Assembly: GCF_008795985.1 (NCBI RefSeq)
Contig: NZ_VMHP01000002.1
Location: 124,001-188,000, forward strand
Source of the DNA: Marinobacter halotolerans
GTDB taxonomy: Bacteria > Pseudomonadota > Gammaproteobacteria > Pseudomonadales > Oleiphilaceae
Length of the DNA stretch: 64,000 nt
Direction of reading: 5' to 3'
Translations under genes and position numbers: made by a program
Notes under the pieces: model-generated
Told to the model about the DNA's origin: nothing
The model's database searches: none
Seen by the model: only the letters and a program-made list of their open reading frames with translations
Shown here: positions 18,059-25,083 of the stretch, one piece after another
Position numbering within the stretch: position 1 is the stretch's first letter
How the letters are laid out: every line of letters starts with the position of its first letter

Positions 18059-19471
18059 TCAGTCCTTTTTCAGCGCCTGGAATTTTTCAATGGCCGCTTT
18101 CCGGCTTTCCTTCAGGTCAACAATCGGCCGCGGATAACCTTTCGGCAAGACGCCCTTCTTTCCCGGCTCATGTATCTGCTTGTTGTCGAATTTGTTCAGC
18201 TCGGGAACGTACTGCCTGATGAAATCTCCGTTCGGGTCGAACCGTTCACTCTGGGTGGCAGGGTTGAACACCCGGAAGTAAGGAGCGGCATCGGTGCCGG
18301 TGGACGCACTCCACTGCCAGCCACCGTTGTTGGAGGCCAGAAAGCCGTCCACCAGTTTCGACATGAAATAGGCCTCGCCCAGACGCCAGTCGATGAACAG
18401 GTTCTTGGTCAGGAACATGGCGGTAATCATGCGCAGGCGGTTGTGCATCCAACCGGTCTGGTTGAGCTGGCGCATGGCGGCGTCGACGATGGGAATACCT
18501 GTCTGGCCGCTTTTCCAGGCCTCAAATTTGTCGCCCGGGGTGTTCCACGTCAGGGTGTCGGTTTCCGGTTTGAATGCCCGGTGCATGCTCACTCTGGGGT
18601 AGTGGTACAGAATATTGATGTAGAAATCCCGCCAGGCGATTTCGCTGGTCCAGGTGGTCAGACCCTCCTGATTGCCGCCCTGGCTTTGCCGCTCCTGGGT
18701 CGCTGTGAGGCACTGGCGGCCAGATAGCACACCGTTGGCAAGATAGGGCGAGATCATACTGGTGCCGTTGACCGCGGGCAGGTCCCTCAGTGCCTTGTAG
18801 TCACCGACGCGTTCGTTCAGGAATTGCTCGAGTTGTGTGTGGGCGGCATCTTCCCCGGTTTTCACCAGGGCTGGCGGCGGCTCGGGAAACTCCGCCGGGA
18901 AGAGCGCTGAGTTATCGAAGCGTTCAGGCTTGACGGGCTCACCCACGGGTGCCGGCACTGGAAACACTGACGGCCGGTTGTCATCAATCCACCGGCGCCA
19001 GCTGCGAGAGAAGGGCGTGAACACCGAATAGGGCTCGTCTTGCTGGGTCAGGATGCTGCCAACGGGCGCCACCGTCTGGTCCCGGTATTTGTTGACTTGT
19101 ACGCCGAGGCTGTCCATTTCGGCCTTGACCGCTTTGTCCCGCAGCCTCTCGTTAATCCCGTACTCCTCGTTGAAGTGCAAATGCCTGATACTGCGCGCCT
19201 TGCAAAGCTCCGACAGCTTATTGATACCAGATCGGAAATCCGGCGTGGTGATAAAGGTCATCGGAATGCCCAGCTCGGCCAGTCTCCGGGACAGAGCGTT
19301 GGCATGGTCCAGTACAAGCGATACCCGTGCGGGGGACCAGTCGTGTTCCTGCCACTGGCCCGGGGTAACGATAAAGCAGGCGTGAATTGGCCCGCCGTTT
19401 TTACAGGCGGCGGTCAGCGCGGCGTTGTCTGCCACTCGCAGATCGTTTCGGAACCAGACAAGTTGCGTCAT
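18059..19471 (-). CDS. phrB: Deoxyribodipyrimidine photolyase (class I CPD type)
   Basis: 470 residues. Light-driven repair of cyclobutane pyrimidine dimers. The N-terminal alpha/beta antenna domain begins TQLVWFRNDLRVADN; the helical FAD domain shows SEIAWRDFYINILYHYPR, GWMHNRLRMITAMFLTKN and the conserved GGWQWSASTGTDAAPYFRVFNP segment with the electron-transfer Trp residues. Length and motifs match E. coli PhrB, not the (6-4) class, which has an Fe-S site. Monocistronic; ends two bases from the convergent CbiM-like gene. Confidence 0.95.
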   Translation of the reverse strand: MTQLVWFRNDLRVADNAALTAACKNGGPIHACFIVTPGQWQEHDWSPARVSLVLDHANALSRRLAELGIPMTFITTPDFRSGINKLSELCKARSIRHLHFNEEYGINERLRDKAVKAEMDSLGVQVNKYRDQTVAPVGSILTQQDEPYSVFTPFSRSWRRWIDDNRPSVFPVPAPVGEPVKPERFDNSALFPAEFPEPPPALVKTGEDAAHTQLEQFLNERVGDYKALRDLPAVNGTSMISPYLANGVLSGRQCLTATQERQSQGGNQEGLTTWTSEIAWRDFYINILYHYPRVSMHRAFKPETDTLTWNTPGDKFEAWKSGQTGIPIVDAAMRQLNQTGWMHNRLRMITAMFLTKNLFIDWRLGEAYFMSKLVDGFLASNNGGWQWSASTGTDAAPYFRVFNPATQSERFDPNGDFIRQYVPELNKFDNKQIHEPGKKGVLPKGYPRPIVDLKESRKAAIEKFQALKKD

Positions 19472-19605
19472 AGAGGATCCTTGATGGAAATCATGGATTT
19501 AACTGGCAGTGCCCAATGCAGTCTATTCGCCGGAATAGCCTGATTGGATTATAGTTGTGTACAAACTCAGGAAGCCATCGGGCGTAAACGATTACAAAGG
19601 CACAG

Positions 19606-20418
19606 ATGCAACAAACGATGACTCAAGGCATGGAAGATGGCGAATGGGCCCGGCCTTATACGCTGAGCCCCGGCGATACCCATTATCATGAGCTGAGCCA
19701 CACCCAGGTGTGGGTGACGCTGCTTGAGCGCGAGTGGCGGGTGTGCTACCAGCGGGTGGCTGAAGATGATGATCAGGACCGTTGGTTGCAGTCTGCAGGC
19801 CAGGGGTTCCCGGCTGAAGATCTCTCGGAGCAGCGCTTTGTAAGGCCGGATTCGGGCAACCAGGTGACCTATCAGCCGGTGATGTCCAAGCTGGCTATGG
19901 TGATCCGGCCCTATCAGCCGCTGACGATTCCGGCGGACAGTGAGTGCACCATCTATGTAGGTACTCTGCTGTGGATGCGGATTCAGGTCGGTGACAAGAG
20001 CACAAGGTTGCTGGAGTTGCCGCTGGCGGACCCAATGATGACCTGGGTGGGGCGCAACACCATGGAAGGCGAGCTGTGCTATTCCGCCGCCACCTTTGCG
20101 CGCCTGGTGCTGGAGTCGGTGCCCCAGCGACCCTGGAGGGCTATTACACCGGTCAGAATTGTTAACGATCAGAACGAACCTTTGTTGCTGGAGCGTTTCA
20201 ATTTGCCAACGCCCCTGCTGTCTCTTCATCGAAACGCGCAGGGCCAGCTATGGACACCCGGCGTGACGGTCTATTGCGAATCCGGCATGAACTCGGCCAG
20301 GCTGCGCGTGGATTCCGGTGTTATGGCGGCGGCCGGCGATTGCTCGCTGGTAACGGCGGCGAGGGAGCAGCCATCCCGCGGCGGCCTGATCCGCGCCTAT
20401 GACCGGATGTTTGGCTAA
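19606..20418 (+). CDS. Conserved protein of unknown function upstream of mscS
   Basis: 270 residues, soluble, no signal peptide. AAAGG stands 5 bases before the ATG. The body is rich in beta-strand-like segments (for example SKLAMVIRPYQPLTIPADSECTIYV split by proline turns). It has the feel of the DUF432 family, which I recall as often adjacent to mechanosensitive channels, but I cannot confirm that from sequence alone. It precedes the MscS gene by about 50 bases and heads a five-gene plus-strand group with a RimB-type protease, RimK and an AstE-like enzyme, so a role in the same process is likely. Confidence 0.7.
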   Translation: MQQTMTQGMEDGEWARPYTLSPGDTHYHELSHTQVWVTLLEREWRVCYQRVAEDDDQDRWLQSAGQGFPAEDLSEQRFVRPDSGNQVTYQPVMSKLAMVIRPYQPLTIPADSECTIYVGTLLWMRIQVGDKSTRLLELPLADPMMTWVGRNTMEGELCYSAATFARLVLESVPQRPWRAITPVRIVNDQNEPLLLERFNLPTPLLSLHRNAQGQLWTPGVTVYCESGMNSARLRVDSGVMAAAGDCSLVTAAREQPSRGGLIRAYDRMFG

Positions 20419-20469
20419 TGTCGAGGATGATCGGTTTCCATTTCCTGGCGAACACATGGAGTGTCTATC

Positions 20470-21351
20470 TTGCCTGAACAGCTTCAGACCGGGTTTGCCG
20501 CCTTTGTATCGGGCATTGCCTGGGGTAAATGGATTGGTGTGTGTTTCCTGATTCTGCTGGGCGGTGTGTTGGCATCTCTTGCGGGCCGGGGCGTGAACCG
20601 TTTTATGCAGGAGCGTGCCTCGCGGCATCACACGGTGATGATGCGGCGGCTGGTGTTCTACCTGGTGCTGGTGATTTTTTTGATTGCCGCCCTGCGCGAA
20701 GCCGGGTTTTCCCTGGATGTGGTGCTGGGAGCCGCCGGTATACTGACCGTTGCCATCGGTTTTGCTTCTCAGACATCGGCCTCCAATATGATCAGTGGCC
20801 TGTTCCTGCTGGTTGAGAAGCCTTTTGAGATCGGCAATTTCATTGAAGTTGAGGGTCGAATCGGCGAGGTTGTGGCCATTGACATGCTGAGTGTGAAGCT
20901 GAGAACGCCGGACAACCTGTACGTTCGGATTCCCAATGAAACGCTGATCAAAACCCTGGTGATCAACCGGTCCCGTTTTCCCATCCGTCGGCTGGACCTG
21001 ACGGTGGGCATTGCCTACGCCGAGGATGTAAGCCGGGTTGAAAATATTCTTCTGGACCTTGCCCGGCAGAACCCGTTCAGTCTTGAAGAGCCAAAAGCCT
21101 TCGTACTGGTGACCGGTTTCGGGCCGTCTTCAGTGGATCTGCAGTTTTCCTTCTGGTTGCCGGCCGATAAGGTGCTGGAAGGCAGAAGCCAGATGATGGT
21201 GGATATCAAGCGCACGCTGGACGAGCATGGCATTGAAATTCCTTTCCCGCACACCAGCGTGTACGCAGGAAGCCACTCGGAACCCTTCCGGGTTCAGCTT
21301 TTGAACCCGGAATCAATGACAAAAACAGGAGACCCGGATGTCGACCAGTAA
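20470..21351 (+). CDS. Small-conductance mechanosensitive channel (MscS family)
   Basis: 293 residues from TTG 20470, which has GGAG 8 bases upstream; the in-frame GTG at 20461 overlaps that GGAG and is less likely. Three transmembrane helices (about residues 14-35, 55-78 and 83-105) include the pore helix, then GFASQTSASNMISGLFLL and the beta-domain start EKPFEIGNFIEVEGRIGEV, followed by the cytoplasmic alpha/beta cage. MscS channels release osmolytes upon hypo-osmotic shock. The last 14 bases overlap the start of the protease gene, so the two are probably translationally coupled. Confidence 0.93.
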   Translation: MPEQLQTGFAAFVSGIAWGKWIGVCFLILLGGVLASLAGRGVNRFMQERASRHHTVMMRRLVFYLVLVIFLIAALREAGFSLDVVLGAAGILTVAIGFASQTSASNMISGLFLLVEKPFEIGNFIEVEGRIGEVVAIDMLSVKLRTPDNLYVRIPNETLIKTLVINRSRFPIRRLDLTVGIAYAEDVSRVENILLDLARQNPFSLEEPKAFVLVTGFGPSSVDLQFSFWLPADKVLEGRSQMMVDIKRTLDEHGIEIPFPHTSVYAGSHSEPFRVQLLNPESMTKTGDPDVDQ

Positions 21352-21835
21352 GGATCAAAGCGCCAGTAATCAGGCCGCCGATCACACCGATGGCAAAATG
21401 GCGCTGGGCTGGCGCGAATGGGTAGCCCTGCCGGATTTTGACATCGGTAGAATCAAGGCAAAAGTGGATACCGGTGCCAGGACGTCCTGCCTGCACACAT
21501 TTCGCACCGAGCCCTATACCGCCGCTGACGGCCATCGCCGTGTGCGGTTCTGGGTTCACCCGGTGCAGAACGATCTTCATCAGGTGGTTGAGTGCGACGC
21601 CGCTATACTTGACGAGCGCAACGTGTCTGATTCCGGTGGGCACAAGGAATTGCGCCTGGTGATTGAAACCCGGCTGGTGATTGGTGGTGAAGAATGGTTC
21701 ATCGAAATGACGCTGACCAACCGTGATTCGATGCGATTCCGAATGTTGCTTGGCCGCACTGCAATGGCGCGCCGGGCGTTTGTAGTTCCTGAATGCTCCT
21801 ATCTTGCCGGGGAACCGGCTCTAAGGAAGAAATAA
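21338..21835 (+). CDS. Retropepsin-like ATP-dependent zinc protease family (RimB type)
   Basis: 165 residues with AGGAG before the ATG. It carries one copy of the aspartic protease triad region, [12 protein letters not shown] (Asp-Thr-Gly), followed by beta strands and RMLLGRTAM, as in the family often annotated ATP-dependent zinc protease and including RimB of Pseudomonas. In that genus RimB acts with RimK, the ribosomal S6 glutamate ligase. One DTG per chain implies a homodimer, as in retroviral proteases. Its stop overlaps the rimK start (TAATG). The N-terminal 20 residues are polar and probably disordered. Confidence 0.88.
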   Translation: MSTSKDQSASNQAADHTDGKMALGWREWVALPDFDIGRIKAKVDTGARTSCLHTFRTEPYTAADGHRRVRFWVHPVQNDLHQVVECDAAILDERNVSDSGGHKELRLVIETRLVIGGEEWFIEMTLTNRDSMRFRMLLGRTAMARRAFVVPECSYLAGEPALRKK

Positions 21836-22740
21836 TGAAGATTGCGATTCTGTCGCGTAACCGGCATCTCTATTCAACCCGCCGCCTGGTGGAAGAGGGT
21901 ATTAACAAAGGGCACGACGTCAAAGTGATCGATGCCCTGCATTGCTCGATGAATATCACCTCGGCCGACCCCAGAATTCATTACCATGAGGAAGTGCTGG
22001 AAAACTTCGACGTGGTTATTCCACGGATCGGTGCGTCCGTCACCTTCTACGGCACGGCGGTGTTGCGCCAGTTCGAGATGATGGGCGTATTTCCTGTCAA
22101 CGAATCGGTGGCCATCACGCGGTCCCGTGACAAGTTGCGCTCTTTGCAGCTGCTGGCCCGCAAGGGCGTCGGCATGCCGGTCACCGGATTTGCCAACAAG
22201 CCGGACAACGTGCCGGAGCTCCTGAGCATGGTGGGCGGTGCGCCGGTGGTGATCAAGCTGCTTCAGGGCACTCAGGGCATTGGCGTGGTACTGGCGGAAA
22301 CCCGCAAAGCCGCGGAAAGCGTCATCGAAGCCTTTATGGGACTGAAAGCCGATATTCTGGTGCAGGAATTCATCAAGGAAGCCGGCGGCGCCGATATCCG
22401 CTGCTTTGTTATTGGCGATAAGGTGATCGCCGCCATGAAACGCCAGGGTGGGGAAGGCGAATTCCGATCCAACCTTCATCGTGGCGGCACTGCGTCGCTG
22501 GTGAGGATTACACCCGAGGAACGCCGCACCGCCATAACAGCCGCCAAGTCCATGGGCCTGAACGTAGCGGGTGTGGATCTGTTGCGTTCCAGCCGGGGTC
22601 CGCTGGTGATGGAAGTGAACTCCTCGCCCGGACTTGAGGGTATTGAAAACGCCACCGGCAAGAATGTGGCGGGCATGATTATCAACTGGACCGAAAAAAA
22701 CCAGAAGCCCTGGAAGACCCGCACCAAGGGAGGCGGCTGA
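21835..22740 (+). CDS. rimK: RimK-family ATP-grasp glutamate ligase
   Basis: 301 residues from ATG 21835, with AAGGAAG upstream. ATP-grasp enzyme that adds glutamate residues to the C-terminus of ribosomal protein S6 in E. coli, and makes poly-glutamate in vitro. Family segments visible: [36 protein letters not shown] (nucleotide loop), the Mg ligands in [23 protein letters not shown]. Tightly packed between the RimB-type protease (1-base overlap) and the AstE-like enzyme (2 bases). A different acceptor, such as a small-molecule or another protein tail, is possible. Confidence 0.93.
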   Translation: MKIAILSRNRHLYSTRRLVEEGINKGHDVKVIDALHCSMNITSADPRIHYHEEVLENFDVVIPRIGASVTFYGTAVLRQFEMMGVFPVNESVAITRSRDKLRSLQLLARKGVGMPVTGFANKPDNVPELLSMVGGAPVVIKLLQGTQGIGVVLAETRKAAESVIEAFMGLKADILVQEFIKEAGGADIRCFVIGDKVIAAMKRQGGEGEFRSNLHRGGTASLVRITPEERRTAITAAKSMGLNVAGVDLLRSSRGPLVMEVNSSPGLEGIENATGKNVAGMIINWTEKNQKPWKTRTKGGG

Positions 22741-22742
22741 TT

Positions 22743-23810
22743 ATGGCTGCGCGTTCTCCCTTTGCTATCGCCGGCCATGAAATCAAGGCGGGCACCCGCC
22801 AGACGGTTGAAGTGCCCGTTGCCAAGCTTTACACCCATACGCCACTGCATATACCGGTGGAAGTGGTGCATGGGCGCAGGTCGGGGCCTGTGATGATGGT
22901 GTGCGGTGCCATCCATGGCGACGAGATTAATGGCGTGGAAATTGTGCGGCGTGTGCTGAAAAACTCTGCCTTGCGCCATTTGCGAGGCACGCTAGTAGCG
23001 GTGCCGATCGTCAATATTTTCGGTTTTGTTCAGCGCACCCGCTACCTGCCGGACCGCCGGGATCTGAACCGGTGTTTCCCGGGCACAGAATCCGGCTCGC
23101 TGGGCGGCCGCATCGCCTATCTGCTGCGCACCCAGATCATGGAAAACGTATCCCATATCATCGACTTGCACACGGGGGCCATTCACCGCTTCAACCTGCC
23201 GCAGATCCGTGCGGAACTGAAGAACCCGGAAACCATCCGTATGGCGGAGGCCTTCGGTGCGCCGATTATCATCAATGCCAGCCTGAGGGAGGGTAGCCTG
23301 CGGGCCTATGCGGATTCCCAGGACATTCCGGTGATCACGTTCGAGGGTGGTGAAGCGCTGCGCTTTGATGAAGTAGTGATCTCCAGCGGTGTGAAAGGGG
23401 TAATCCGGGTGATGCGGGAGCTGGAAATGATTCCCGCCAAAAAGGGCCCGAAGGCGCCGAGAAAACGCTCGGAAACGGCCGCCAACTCACAATGGGTGCG
23501 AACTGACACAGACGGCATTATGCGACCGGTTGCCAGACTGGGTCAGAAGGTCCGAAAGGGTCAGAAGCTGGCGATGGTAGCGGATCCGTTTGGTGAGTCG
23601 GAGAACGCGGTGGTGTCTCCGTGCTCGGGTATCGTTATCTGTGTGAACAATCTTCCGCTGGTGAACGAGGGTGAGGCGATCTACCACGTTGCCCGGTTTG
23701 ATGAGCTTGGTGAGGCAGAGAAAGCCATGGACTACTTCCGGAGCAGTTACGAATCAGACGTCAGTGACGCCGTGCTGCCCGTCCATCCCTGGGATGAGAA
23801 CCAGAAGTAG
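22743..23810 (+). CDS. Zinc-dependent succinylglutamate desuccinylase/aspartoacylase-like protein
   Basis: 355 residues. The M14-like zinc site is visible: H-x2-E in GAIHGDEINGVEI and the third ligand His in IIDLHTGAIHRF. After a charged linker (about residues 240-255) there is a C-terminal lipoyl/biotinyl-like beta barrel. Enzymes of this fold cleave N-acyl amino acids or act as carboxypeptidases on small substrates. Its coupling to rimK (2 bases apart) suggests that it removes or trims groups placed by RimK, or acts on the same glutamate-containing molecule. It is not the arginine-succinyltransferase-pathway AstE, since no other ast gene is present. Confidence 0.85.
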   Translation: MAARSPFAIAGHEIKAGTRQTVEVPVAKLYTHTPLHIPVEVVHGRRSGPVMMVCGAIHGDEINGVEIVRRVLKNSALRHLRGTLVAVPIVNIFGFVQRTRYLPDRRDLNRCFPGTESGSLGGRIAYLLRTQIMENVSHIIDLHTGAIHRFNLPQIRAELKNPETIRMAEAFGAPIIINASLREGSLRAYADSQDIPVITFEGGEALRFDEVVISSGVKGVIRVMRELEMIPAKKGPKAPRKRSETAANSQWVRTDTDGIMRPVARLGQKVRKGQKLAMVADPFGESENAVVSPCSGIVICVNNLPLVNEGEAIYHVARFDELGEAEKAMDYFRSSYESDVSDAVLPVHPWDENQK

Positions 23811-23815
23811 TCGGC

Positions 23816-23869
23816 GGGTTTCCACCCTTTGCGTCCAGGAAAATGGGTGGAAACCCACCCATTTTCCTG
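23816..23869. repeat. Two mutually exclusive perfect inverted repeats
   Basis: Just after the AstE-like stop, bases 23836-23850 pair with 23855-23869 (15 bp perfect, loop AAAC). Bases 23816-23827 are also the exact reverse complement of 23845-23856 (12 bp, 17-base loop). The two hairpins share 23845-23850, so only one can form. No T-run follows the larger one on either strand, so it is not a textbook terminator, though it could end transcription of the rimK group. It may instead be a copy of a dispersed palindromic repeat. Confidence 0.75.
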
Positions 23870-23925
23870 TTGCTGAAATCCGCTCCCATTAACTAGCCAG
23901 CTGTTACGTAAAGATTTTCTGATGT

Positions 23926-23941
23926 TGGTCCGCTCCTTGCT
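23926..23941 (+). promoter_or_regulatory. Sigma-54 promoter of the TAXI-TRAP operon
   Basis: TGGTCCGCTCCTTGCT matches the sigma-54 consensus TGGCACG-N4-TTGCW at 10 of 12 fixed positions, with the invariant GG (23927-23928) and GC (23939-23940) exactly 10 bases apart. Transcription would start near 23952, giving a leader of about 64 bases to the ATG at 24016. The DctD-like activator encoded at 29172-30524 belongs to the class that works with sigma-54. Confidence 0.8.
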
Positions 23942-24015
23942 GGTTTGTTTTCTCAACGAAGCTCTATCGCTTCGTCGAGCACCCAACAAACACAATGATA
24001 CGGGGAGCATCCTCT

Positions 24016-24993
24016 ATGAAAACCCAATCCATAATGGCATTGGCATTCGTCTCTACCTTTGCGGTCGCCAGCCCGGCGATTGCCCAGGACAAGTCCGGCT
24101 GGCCTGATAACTTCACAGTGGGTACTGCCAGCCAGGGCGGCACCTACTTCGCTTACGGTTCTGGCTGGGCCAACTTTGTGGCCGAGAACCTGGGCATTTC
24201 CGGCGGCGCCGAGATTACCGGCGGCCCCATGCAGAACATGGCCTTGGTACACACCGGCAACCTGCAGTTCGGCCTGACCACCATGGGCCCGGCACGGGAA
24301 TCCCTGGAAGGCAACAGCCCACTGGCTCCGGGTGTTGAGATGGATAATGTCTGCGCCATCTTCCCCATGTACCAGACGCCTTTCTCGGTAACCGCTCTGT
24401 CCAGTTCCGGTATCACGTCCATTTCCGAAATTCCTGATGGTGCCACCATCGGTTTCGGCCCGGCCGGTTCTACCTCGGATACCTATTTTCCGCGAATGAT
24501 GGAAACCCTGGGCGTGGATTTCGAGCGTCGAAACGGAAGCTGGTCAGACCTGGGCACGCAGCTGCAGGACGGCCTGATTGACGTGGTTGCGTTTGCGGCG
24601 GGTATTCCTATTCCGGCGGTTAGTCAGCTGGAAGTTCAGACCGATGTAAATATCATCAGCATGACCGATGCAGAAGCCAAGAAAATCACCGACAACTTCC
24701 CTGTCGCTGAGTTCATCATTCCGGCGAGCACCTACCAGTCCCTGGAGAAAGACTCACGCGTGGTGTCCATGTGGAACTTCGCCATTGCCAACTGCGAACT
24801 TCCGGAAAGCCTGGTATACGAAATCACCAAGCTGACCATGGAAAACAACGATCAGATGGTCTCCATCCACAAGGCGGCCACCACCTCGGTTCCTGAAAAC
24901 TACACCAAGAACAAGGTTCTGCCCTGGCATCCGGGTGCAGCCCGCTGGTTCAACGAAAACGGTTACGAGATTCCTGCTAGCGAGATCAAGTAA
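24016..24993 (+). CDS. TAXI-family TRAP transporter solute-binding protein
   Basis: 325 residues from ATG 24016, with GGGGAG about 9 bases upstream. Sec signal peptide of about 24 residues ending AIA, so the mature protein begins near QDKSGWPDNFTVG. The body has TAXI features: the N-terminal VGTASQGGTYFAYGSGWANFV and the GFGPAGSTSDTYFPRMME region. It binds the substrate in the periplasm and delivers it to the permease encoded next. TAXI proteins have been tied to glutamate, 2-oxoglutarate and other small acids; the substrate here is not predictable. Sigma-54 control through a DctBD-like pair suggests a dicarboxylate or similar acid. Confidence 0.92.
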   Translation: MKTQSIMALAFVSTFAVASPAIAQDKSGWPDNFTVGTASQGGTYFAYGSGWANFVAENLGISGGAEITGGPMQNMALVHTGNLQFGLTTMGPARESLEGNSPLAPGVEMDNVCAIFPMYQTPFSVTALSSSGITSISEIPDGATIGFGPAGSTSDTYFPRMMETLGVDFERRNGSWSDLGTQLQDGLIDVVAFAAGIPIPAVSQLEVQTDVNIISMTDAEAKKITDNFPVAEFIIPASTYQSLEKDSRVVSMWNFAIANCELPESLVYEITKLTMENNDQMVSIHKAATTSVPENYTKNKVLPWHPGAARWFNENGYEIPASEIK

Positions 24994-25009
24994 CCAGCAT
25001 TGTGTGTCA

Positions 25010-25056
25010 GGGGCCCCGGCCGGGGCCCCGAATGACCGGCCGGCCCCAGGCCGGCC
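25010..25056 (+). promoter_or_regulatory. Two GC-only hairpins between binding protein and permease
   Basis: An 8-bp stem GGGGCCCC/GGGGCCCC with loop GGCC (25010-25029) is followed by an 8-bp stem GGCCGGCC/GGCCGGCC with a 3-base loop (25038-25056). There is no T-run. Such very stable hairpins after a binding-protein gene protect its mRNA from 3' decay and reduce expression of the downstream permease, giving excess binding protein. Confidence 0.65.
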
Positions 25057-25083
25057 AAGTTCTTTCTGCAGGCAGGGTTTACC

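Noticed and set aside
19553..19567. AGTTGTGTACAAACT between photolyase and the unknown protein as a light-regulator operator
   Set aside because: The arms match only for four bases, with three central mismatches; insufficient to claim a MerR/LitR-type site without more copies.
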